Source of the DNA: Begonia masoniana
Taxonomy: Eukaryota; Streptophyta; Magnoliopsida; Cucurbitales; Begoniaceae
Assembly: GCA_022432975.1 (NCBI GenBank)
Contig: CM039510.1
Location: 10,074,414 to 10,138,413, forward strand
DNA length: 64,000 bases
Direction: 5' to 3'
A program made the position numbers and the translations under genes. Below are positions 1-28,622 of this stretch, piece after piece (the stretch's first letter is position 1; the number at the start of each line of letters is the position of its first letter). Under the pieces are notes generated by a model. That model did no database searches, had not been told where the DNA came from, and saw only the letters and a program-made list of their open reading frames with translations.

Positions 1-1146
<1,146 letters not shown>

Positions 1147-1585
1147 TTGTTATTATTTCACTCACTAAAATGGGGTTCGGAGATATTCAACCATCTTGTT
1201 CCATAATGAAAAACTTATTTCCTTCTATATGGTATTAAAGTGGCTCTTTAGTTGATGATTTTATTAGTTCTTTATGGACGCTTATAGAGCAAAAGTCAGT
1301 TGGATAGGGGGGAACATTGGTTGACCACTAGGACAGTAGAAAAATAAGATGTAGGGCTAAGCGTTCATTTTCTGGATTAATCATAGTTATTATGATTGTC
1401 TTAGGAAGCATAATTTCAAATCTAAATGAAGGTAAAGAAACTTGGTTGATGCTTTTTTATTCGGCTAGGTCACTTACTACCATTAGTTGTGAGTCAGCCT
1501 CGACAACAGGCTGGGTTGTGCCCAATGGGCCTTGGTGTGGTAACAGCCATATTAGAAAGTTATGATAAGTAAATTAAATAAATTG
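1147..1585. other. Intergenic or transposon-derived sequence, nothing firmly recognised
   Basis: About 440 bp without a convincing gene. It contains TATGGTATTAAAGTGG near 1231, which vaguely resembles a tRNA-Met primer binding site (consensus TGGTATCAGAGC), so it may be the internal start of a decayed retrotransposon. That is a weak guess. The segment ends at poly(A) block 2. Confidence 0.3.
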
Positions 1586-3557
<1,972 letters not shown>

Positions 3558-3743
3558 GGTTGACCGGTAATGCAGAGAAGATTGAAGTGTCGACCACAAG
3601 GTTCGACCTGTACAAACAGAGCCAATTCAAGTGTCGTCGCAACATGAAGGTGTCGACCGATGTACACAGAAACAATTCAAGTGTCGACCGGCATGTACAA
3701 GTGTCGACCGGTGAATGAAGATTAAAGTGTCGACCACACTATA

Positions 3744-4117
3744 TGTGATGACCCGGATGTGTAAGTATGTGTACGATGGCTGAACGAACCAGAACCCAAG
3801 GCAGTATTGCCTTGCGGCTAACCGTAAGGTGACGGGTCGTAAAAAGGGAGTCGTCACAATCCCACATCACTTGGGAAAGTATGTGGAAATGAAACATATG
3901 TAAGGAAATCCTCCCAAAATAGTAAGACGCGTTTTGAACCACAATTGGCAACGGATCCCATATGAACTCCGAAGTTAAAAGTGCTTCGGCGAGAGTAGTA
4001 CCAAGTTGGGTGTCCGACTGAGAAGTCTTCGCCAAACAAATCCGCGAGGGGGGGATATTGGGCTGCGACTCAATCCCCAGAGCGGACAATATCTTACTAG
4101 GAAAATGGGTCGTTACA
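3744..4117 (+). mobile_element. Cassandra TRIM solo LTR with perfect 5-bp TSD (CTATA)
   Basis: A 374-bp unit begins TGTGATGACCCGG and ends GGGTCGTTACA. It is flanked by CTATA at 3739-3743 and again at 4118-4122. It contains a 5S-rRNA-like stretch and ends with the AGCGGACAATATC...GGGTCGTTACA block I associate with Cassandra LTRs. Cassandra is a non-coding terminal-repeat retrotransposon in miniature whose LTRs carry a 5S-derived promoter domain. Only one LTR is present and there is no internal region, so this is a solo LTR left by LTR-LTR recombination. It inserted into the copia LTR, splitting the GTGTCGACC repeat region. Confidence 0.85.
3927..4030 (+). promoter_or_regulatory. 5S-rRNA-derived domain of the Cassandra LTR (internal Pol III promoter relic)
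   Basis: The sequence tracks plant 5S rRNA: ACGGATCCCAT..GAACTCCGAAGTTAA, then AAGTGCTTCGGCGAGAGTAGTACC, then GTTGGGTGTCCGACTGAGAAGTC. Counterparts of box A (AGTTAAAAGTGC), the intermediate element (CGGCGAGAGTAGTA) and box C (AAGTTGGGTGTCC) are in order. Several bases differ from the usual plant 5S sequence, including box A and the start of the 5S region, so it is not a functional 5S gene. Whether it still supports Pol III initiation is unknown. Confidence 0.85.
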
Positions 4118-5095
4118 CTATAGAAGACGTCGACCGGAACATATTTCAACGGCTATCATCTAACACCAACGGTAACAAAGTATCGACCGATTCACAAAGA
4201 GGTTGACCGGTACTGCTTACAACGGTCTACTATCTACACCCAACGGTAACAAGTGTCTACCGGTTTTTAATAAGAGGTTCGCCCGGTCCCGAAGAACATA
4301 TCAAGACTATAAATTGAAGAAGAAGACTTTGGGAAAAACCAACCAAGGGAACCACCGATCAAAAATTCCCTTCTCAAACCTTAAGAGCTTTTATTTTCAA
4401 TCATTTAACCTCCTCTCAAACTAAAAACTTGAGATACATATTGAGAGAGTGTTCTGTGAGTATGTGATTACAATCTTGTACTGAAAACATTGAGAAAGGG
4501 TGTATCCTTACGAGAAAGGTGTAGGCAGTTGATTGACCCGCCTGTGACGATCAATCAAATGTGTAAAGACAGTTGATTGGCGTCCGTGAAGTTCAATCGA
4601 AAATTCTCACTCGAAGAGAATGAAAGATCTTCAAGGGGAGTCCTTGGAGCGCAACATAGTAAGGTTGGCCAAACCGCATAACAATTTCAGTGTCATTTCT
4701 CTTTTCCCTTAACTCGTACTTTTCTATTGATTATTATCTTATCACTCATTGAAATCTTTCCAAGTTTATACACTTAAACGCCACCAATTAACTTGTTATA
4801 GGAAAAGCACACCTAATTCACACCCCTCCTCTTAGTAAAACGATTTTAAAATTGGTATCAGCAGGTGTAATTCTTTTTAATTGTGATTACATAATAGTGA
4901 CATATTTAGAATGACATTGCAACACAAACATTTCACATCTAGAAAGGTATTGTAACACCCGAATTTTCGGATTTCCGCTCCAAGGCTATTTTCGTAAATA
5001 ATTACATTAGGTCCGTTTTGCGAGCGGATAGTTTATTAGGACCCTAGAAAGTTATGGGGATTTGTAGAAGGATAAGTGGAATTTTAGAAACTCAA

Positions 5096-6518
5096 TCGGA
5101 AGATGTGATGACGTCATCGGAAGATGTGATGACGTCATCGGAAGATGTGATGACGTCATCGGAAGATGTGATGACGTCATCGGAAGATGTGATGACGTCA
5201 TCGGAAGATGTGATGACGTCATCGGAAGATGTGATGACGTCATCGGAAGATGTGATGACGTCATCGGAAGATGTGATGACGTCATCGGAAGATGTGATGA
5301 CGTCATCGGAAGATGTGATGACGTCATCGGAAGATGTGATGACGTCATCGGAAGATGTGATGACGTCATCGGAAGATGTGATGACGTCATCGGAAGATGT
5401 GATGACGTCATCGGAAGATGTGATGACGTCATCGGAAGATGTGATGACGTCATCGGAAGATGTGATGACGTCATCGGAAGATGTGATGACGTCATCGGAA
5501 GATGTGATGACGTCATCGGAAGATGTGATGACGTCATCGGAAGATGTGATGACGTCATCGGAAGATGTGATGACGTCATCGGAAGATGTGATGACGTCAT
5601 CGGAAGATGTGATGACGTCATCGGAAGATGTGATGACGTCATCGGAAGATGTGATGACGTCATCGGAAGATGTGATGACGTCATCGGAAGATGTGATGAC
5701 GTCATCGGAAGATGTGATGACGTCATCGGAAGATGTGATGACGTCATCGGAAGATGTGATGACGTCATCGGAAGATGTGATGACGTCATCGGAAGATGTG
5801 ATGACGTCATCGGAAGATGTGATGACGTCATCGGAAGATGTGATGACGTCATCGGAAGATGTGATGACGTCATCGGAAGATGTGATGACGTCATCGGAAG
5901 ATGTGATGACGTCATCGGAAGATGTGATGACGTCATCGGAAGATGTGATGACGTCATCGGAAGATGTGATGACGTCATCGGAAGATGTGATGACGTCATC
6001 GGAAGATGTGATGACGTCATCGGAAGATGTGATGACGTCATCGGAAGATGTGATGACGTCATCGGAAGATGTGATGACGTCATCGGAAGATGTGATGACG
6101 TCATCGGAAGATGTGATGACGTCATCGGAAGATGTGATGACGTCATCGGAAGATGTGATGACGTCATCGGAAGATGTGATGACGTCATCGGAAGATGTGA
6201 TGACGTCATCGGAAGATGTGATGACGTCATCGGAAGATGTGATGACGTCATCGGAAGATGTGATGACGTCATCGGAAGATGTGATGACGTCATCGGAAGA
6301 TGTGATGACGTCATCGGAAGATGTGATGACGTCATCGGAAGATGTGATGACGTCATCGGAAGATGTGATGACGTCATCGGAAGATGTGATGACGTCATCG
6401 GAAGATGTGATGACGTCATCGGAAGATGTGATGACGTCATCGGAAGATGTGATGACGTCATCGGAAGATGTGATGACGTCATCGGAAGATGTGATGACGT
6501 CATCGGAAGATGTGATGA
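5096..6518. repeat. 21-bp perfect tandem array, 67 full copies plus a 16-bp partial, each with TGACGTCA
   Basis: The unit starts TCGGAAGATG and ends TGACGTCA. All 67 full copies (5096-6502) appear identical, followed by a partial copy to 6518. TGACGTCA is a perfect 8-bp palindrome, the ACGT-core site bound by bZIP factors of the CREB/TGA/C-box type. Because 21 is a multiple of 3 and the unit has no stop, both strands read open as heptapeptide repeats; I regard these as by-products, not proteins. The array sits about 145 bp inside the gypsy LTR start. Confidence 0.95.
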
Positions 6519-6604
6519 ACCGAACGGTATGCCTCCTCTGTGCCCTGTTTTCGTGTTATTGGTGGCCGTGGATCGCTGAGCTGCTAGGGCTCCGATCGCC
6601 GGTC

Positions 6605-8497
<1,893 letters not shown>

Positions 8498-8602
8498 GGG
8501 ATCAGTTTTCCCCCCGGTTAGATACGAGGGGCTATCCAATCGCGGGATGTGCCGCTCCTATCTAGCGAGAGTGAGGCCACTGTGACATTATGTAATGAAA
8601 TG

Positions 8603-11958
<3,356 letters not shown>

Positions 11959-12196
11959 ATATGTGTCACGACCTGAGAGGGGGCCGGACAGAAACGCCAG
12001 GCTAAACGACCAACCTCAGGGAGGTCCACCGTCTAACCTAAGGCTGAGTGCAGAAGTTTTTGCAATAATCCAAGACTCCTCAATGTAACAAATAGAGAAA
12101 CAGCATATAAAAAAACTGGAATAATAAAGATAGTTACAAACCCAAATATGTAGCAATATCCAGATTATGTTCTTACATTTCACAAAATGCCGAAAA

Positions 12197-13485
<1,289 letters not shown>

Positions 13486-13598
13486 CCGTGAAAGAGACAT
13501 ACAGGATCCTCCGAAACACACCACACAACAAAGCAACAATAACATTTGACAAAACCTCATAATGAAAATAGATATAATCAACCACCAGAGGAAATCAC

Positions 13599-13740
13599 GG
13601 TCGGCATACCCTGGGTTTCGTGGATCACGCAGTAGGTCACCAGGAGGGAATCAACGATCACTCTCGATCGGTCGGCATACCCTGGGCCTCGTAGATCACA
13701 CGGTAGCTCACCAGGAGAGAATCAACAATCACTCTACCCT
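13599..13740. repeat. 71-bp tandem duplication inside an LTR
   Basis: Two adjacent units each begin GGTCGGCATACCCTGGG (13,599 and 13,670) and share the stretch around CACCAGGAG..GAATCAAC. A third, partial match (CCAGGAGGGAATCAACAA) occurs near 13,905. The two full units differ at several positions, so the duplication is not recent. Confidence 0.8.
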
Positions 13741-14406
13741 GAGCCCTTGGAAACACTGCACAAAGGACTTGTCATACTAGGGGTATCAACGAGCATACAC
13801 AGATCAAATTAGGTAATAGGGCTAGCATAGCTCAGAACCCGGGGCTAGCCACAGCTCCGAGCCCACACCTCCACATGTAAGGAGTTTAACAAGAGGAAAC
13901 TCAACCAGGAGGGAATCAACAACCTCTCATCCCGGAGCCCTATCCAAACAAGTGTGGAGAGTACCACGGCAACCCTCAAATACGGGTGCATCTGGGCCAA
14001 ATCCCATGATACTCTTAGCGGGGCCCTGCTAAGAGTGCCAAACGATTACCTCCAGAATCAACTCCAAATGGCAATACAAAATACTATGCAATGCATCAGA
14101 AACCAATCCACAATAAAACACAACAGCATAGCACGATGATCAATATCAAGAGTAATCCACCAAAATAATACATATATGCATGTTATGTAGGTATAGCGCA
14201 GAAAATATAATAACCCATACCACTGAGGCGAGTCCTCCTAACTTCAGTGGTTTGTGTCTCCTTGGGGATCGTCTCGAGGTTTGCAAAGTCCTCCGAATCT
14301 GGGAGTCAACATAAGAAAAGAACCCCGTTAAAACCCAATTGCGGTTATAAACGATATAAACTACAAACTGGGGCGAAAACGGGCCCAAACAGCTCGAGTT
14401 GATTGT

Positions 14407-14520
14407 TGGTCAAAAGTCAACGATTGGTCAAAGTCAACGGTCGATCAAAGTCAACGGTCAAGTCAAAGTCAACAGCGAAGTCAAGGTCAACGGTCAAGTC
14501 AACGTGGACCGTTGACTGGG
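14407..14520 (-). promoter_or_regulatory. Dense cluster of W-box-core words (TTGAC) in an LTR
   Basis: Between about 14,407 and 14,515 the plus strand contains GTCAA twelve times, most in the form AGTCAACGG or GGTCAAAG; on the minus strand these read TTGAC, the core of the WRKY-binding W box (TTGACY). One more TTGAC lies on the plus strand near 14,513. Spacing is about 7-12 bp. Seen directly; WRKY control of the LTR is inference. Confidence 0.6.
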
Positions 14521-15374
14521 TCGGGTCAGACCAAACTGGGTTCGGGTTTGGGTCGGTCCTGGCCCAACTCGGTCTGACCTGACCTGATTAGATCTGGTCT
14601 GACCCGGCCCGATTGGTTCGGGTCAAACCCAGCCAAGATTGGCCTGGACCTGACCTGGCCCACCAGACCGTTGAAATCAGGTCGGCCCGTTTTGCAACGG
14701 GTCTGGGCCAGCTCGGCCCACGGTCGAGTGAACTCGCTGTAGGCCGAGTTCACTCGATCGTCTACACGACTGTCAGAAATTGCGATTTCCGGCCGGTTTT
14801 CTTCGCGCAATCTGCTCGTCATCCATTCCTCACCTCAAATCAGTCGTTTCCCTGCCAGAAACACCCACATTCGGCCTCCAAATTTTACATCGACGAAGCC
14901 TAAAAATCCCGAACCTTCTCAGGCAAAAATCGGGAGAAAGAGAACTTACCGTTGAAAGCATCCCTCAGCAACGTTGATTCACTCTCTGAGACGAAGCTTT
15001 TGACACCAAGATCTCGCCGAACGGTCATCGTTCCGACGTCAGCGATTTCTCTCTTCGCGGCCGTCTCTCTCTCTGTTTTTGCTTCGGCTGAATGAAAATA
15101 GGTTTTCTTAACCTATTTTCATCTTTATTTAATTTCTTCTATTCTAAATTTCTTTTAATTCTATTTTAAATTTCTTTAAATTCTATTTTAATTTCTTTAA
15201 ATTGTATATCAAACATATTAAACTCATTTAATAGATTTTCGGTTTCCAACTTAAAACTCTCAAATAACTTTGCTCGACAAATTCGAATGTTCTACCCTCG
15301 TGATTTTAATCCACATATATTGTGCGAAAAATTTATTCAGAAATTTTTATTCACGAAATTTTGGCAGATTTTAC

Positions 15375-15474
15375 AATATGTCGTAAGCATCCGCTATCAA
15401 GATACTATAAGATCTTCACGGGAGAACTCACAACTTACAAGAAAGATAATCACGTAACCTTCTTTGGTAAGATA
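15375..15474 (-). pseudogene. Fragment of SIRE-like copia gag C-terminus and protease, minus strand
   Basis: Read on the minus strand, 15,474-15,415 matches the plus-strand sequence at about 11,889-11,950 with only two differences over about 52 bp (from TACCAAAGAA to CCCGTGAAG). It then continues into codons YLDSGC.RH, the aspartic protease active-site region of copia elements (usually DSGCSRHMTG), with one stop before it. It lies head-to-head with the gag at 10,472-11,958 across the intervening LTR. It is only about 100 bp long and flanked on the right by hAT-derived sequence. Confidence 0.65.
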
Positions 15475-15522
15475 TATTATTCATTATATGTTTGCTAATT
15501 ATAATAATTTCAATATATTTTG

Positions 15523-16085
15523 TGAAGTAGTTCAACCTATGAAAGAAAGGTTTTATAGATATTTTAATGATGATGGCTTGCATATTTTTTAAAGTATTGT
15601 GATTAATCCTAGATACAGGGAAGAGGTCCTAAAGAGTTAGTTAGATGTGATTTATGAGTATGATTAATATAAAATTATGAAACAATTTTGTAGTAGAATA
15701 AAAGAAATAAATCTCTTTTATAAACAAAACTATTATGGATGATAAGGTTGTAGTTGCAATTTCTTCTTCTAATGGTGCTTTAAGTTCTTTTTAAAGAAAT
15801 ATATTTGCAAATTTTTAAAAATTGAAAATGGATCTCGATCAACCATTATATGGATCAATAATAGTTGGTCCCAATAGAAGATAATGATAACAATTTTGAT
15901 ATTTTGACATGGTGGAAAGAACAAGAACACTTTTTTCACGTTCTTTATATCATGGCTCGAAACATACTAATCATATTGTTATTGACAGTAGCATCAAAAT
16001 TGTGCATTATTGCGAGCAAGGGGGGTTAGAGTTTTTTCCAGCACAAGAAGAAACTTTTTCTATTCATTTTATGTTCGATGTCGAC
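15523..16085 (+). pseudogene. hAT transposase fossil (C-terminal part with dimerisation region)
   Basis: Conceptual translation across several stops gives PMKERFYRYF, then VINPRYREE, then, from about 15,894, FDILTWWKEQEHFF followed by MARNILII and TVASK. These track the C-terminal half of plant hAT transposases, in which a conserved DPRYK-like stretch precedes the hAT dimerisation region (D[IV]L.WWK, then P.L..MARD.L.IP...V.SE). At least six in-frame stops and several substitutions show it is long dead. No hAT terminal repeats were found, and the 5' half is absent. Confidence 0.75.
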
Positions 16086-16247
16086 TGCAATAGTGCTTTT
16101 TTATGTTCACTGCAATAGTGCTTTTTTATGTTCTTTCTATGTATAGAAATTTAATTTCATTATTGAAACTTGACACAGTTAAATATTTTTTCCAATTTTG
16201 TAAATGGATGTTTCAGCTTATGCAAGCATAATAGTTTTATTGGTGCT

Positions 16248-21483
<5,236 letters not shown>

Positions 21484-21960
21484 CAAACGGTGCAGGGAGA
21501 GAATAAGTGCTCCACTGATTTAGGGACATCTATCATAAGTGTGGCCCACCCCATCAGCATGGCGCTCCATTCCAAATGGGAATACGACTCACTACATTAT
21601 TTTTCTATGATTCTCGTGCTTAAAAAATTTCACGTCATCGTCAGGCATAAAAAATGGCTACTTCCTTTCCATCTTAATCTCTGTCTGCAATTATTTTTAG
21701 ACGATTTCTTACTCCAAACTGCTACCATCTCCTGCTGTGATTATGTGAAGGAAACTGGTCTTTGCTCTTAACCAATTCTCCTAAAAAAGACCACCCTTTT
21801 CGCACCTTTGGCTTTGCGACGTTAATGGGTAGCAGCAGATTTGGCTGATTTCACGACCTGTAAGACCTCAGCTATTTATTTGTGCTCCTTTCTTAGCAAA
21901 TCAAACTCTTACTTTAGTCTTTAGCGGCAGTAATTGTTGCATTTCTGAAGTTACCCAATG
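21484..21960. other. 477-bp unique sequence, possibly upstream region of the GLR gene
   Basis: No coding region recognised. Its position directly before poly(A) block 9, which in turn abuts a GLR exon, makes it a candidate promoter or 5' UTR region of that receptor gene; the stretch 21,870-21,958 ends in ATG followed by the A run. Nothing in the sequence itself proves the link. Confidence 0.3.
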
Positions 21961-27025
<5,065 letters not shown>

Positions 27026-27742
27026 AGTCCACGCATGATATGCAGAGTTTTCACCATTCTCATGGCCTGGTCCTTCCCTTGCTCAGTCAGTCTGTCAGCA
27101 CATTGTGTATCATTCATTTTTAACTGGCTAACTGGAGTTCATCAAACCCTTTACACACTTAGCCTGTCAAAGCTTGCTAGCAGGTATTCTTTCTTCGAAA
27201 AGAAAAATGTACCATAATAAATTGAAGCCAAATAATATATGGTATAATCTTGGTGGTGGTAACTGGTACATATACGCTCCTTTGTTATTGTTTTTGGTTG
27301 GTATTGCACCATTACACTTGTCGGTTTGTGCTTGTTCGGACGTTTAATATCGTCCTAATCTCGTCATGACGCCTGTTCTCTCGACATCATTTTCTTCTAT
27401 GATCACTCGAAACATTTTCTTGATTATAATGCAGCTCTGGTTGTTATATGATTGAATTGCTCATATTGCAAACATGATCAGGGAAGTTCATCACCCAGTT
27501 GACTTGATCTGATCATGGTCATTTGCTTCAGCTTTTCAGCTTGGAATCTAATCCATATCACCTTCCTTAGAGAGATCCAGGTGCTGTCAAGAGTCATATC
27601 AGGTATAAAAGACGATAGCATATATGTACCACTAAAGTCTTTTCCGTCGCCTTTTTAGCCAAACCTGCTTCGACGGTGTCAAAAACGTTTTGGATAGATC
27701 AGTCCATCTCGTGTCAGTTAAGCTTTATGACATAATTATGAG
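27026..27742. other. 3' flank of the GLR gene, nothing else recognised
   Basis: The region should include the GLR 3' UTR; AATAAATTGAAG near 27,215 and AATAATATATGG near 27,231 are possible polyadenylation signals. No ORF or transposon signature is convincing. Confidence 0.4.
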
Positions 27743-27913
27743 TAATGCTACGTTTGTTCTCTTATTCTACACTCAGATGTGTCTAACAATAATTGGTGTA
27801 GTTAATATAATAAATTGAAAATAATTAATTAATTACATTAATTGCACCAATCATTATTTGAAATGTCAACTAGTATTTTAATAGAGTAGAATAAGAGAAT
27901 AAACGTAACATTA
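27743..27913. mobile_element. MITE, 171 bp, with about 28-bp terminal inverted repeats
   Basis: The left end TAATGCTACGTTTGTTCTC..TTATTCTAC is mirrored by the right end, whose reverse complement begins TAATGTTACGTTTATTCTC..TTATTCTAC: about 26 of 28 match. A second inner inverted pair (AATAATTGGTG near 27,789 against CACCAATCATTATT near 27,845) extends the foldback. It has no coding capacity. I could not settle the target-site duplication, so the superfamily is open. Confidence 0.8.
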
Positions 27914-28169
27914 TTTTAAAGTTATATGTTGAGTATCACCTTGAAGAGAATTATCCTTACTTTCAAATTTCAGTACTTGCATATACAAAATTATGTACGA
28001 AACACAGGCGATTAATTTGGATTTTCCCCAAGTAGGAGGGTCATGCTGATAAGAGAACACATATCATACATCAAACGCTGAGACTATGCTAGATGAGACT
28101 TGCAAATCTGCAGGGAGGTTTGTACCCGACAAGAAAATGTAATTTAACATTATTTATTTGTTGAATAAA

Positions 28170-28622
28170 TAAAGTTTAAAAAACTTGATTTTAAACTATT
28201 TTGGTTAACAAAAATAAAGGTTAAACTATTATTCGTTAACAATTTAATTATTTGCGATCGTCCGTAGTTCAAATGCAATCGTCCGTACTTTTGATGCAAA
28301 ACACGCTTGAAATTGGGCGACCTTGGCTCCATGTGGTCGCCCACGCTTGAAATGAGAGTAAAACAAGCGATCTCATCTCCACGCAATCACCAGTAGTTAA
28401 AATGCAACCACCCGCACTTAAAATGAGTGCAAAATGTACTAGAAAAAAGATGATTTCGCTTTCACGCAGGCGTACGCATGGTCACCCACGATTAAAATTT
28501 AGTTGACTAGGTTTAATGACAAGAGGGTTGACTTGTTAATATAGATAGTTTAAAATTTGTTTTGTTAACAATATAGTTTAATATTTGTTTTGTTACTGAC
28601 CTTATAGTTAAAGATTTTTTCC
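28170..28622. mobile_element. Non-autonomous inverted-repeat element, copy A
   Basis: Both ends consist of repeated words related to TTTAAACTAT..GTTAACAAAACAAA: on the left at 28,189-28,245 and, inverted, on the right at 28,530-28,610. The inner part holds imperfect copies of CGATCGTCCGTACTT and GCACTTAAAATGAGTGCAAAA, with GGTCGCCCACG words. A second copy of the whole arrangement is at 54,809-55,130. It has no coding capacity. The left terminus of this copy looks eroded. Confidence 0.65.

Noticed and set aside
3927..4030. Genuine 5S rRNA gene
   Set aside because: Box A and other positions differ from 5S consensus, only one copy exists, and it is bounded by Cassandra LTR ends with a TSD.
5096..6518. 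CRISPR-like array
   Set aside because: Units are directly adjacent with no spacers, and the window is eukaryotic nuclear DNA.
16084..16133. 25-bp tandem duplication (ACTGCAATAGTGC..)
   Set aside because: Real, but only two copies beside a homopolymer junction; too small to interpret.
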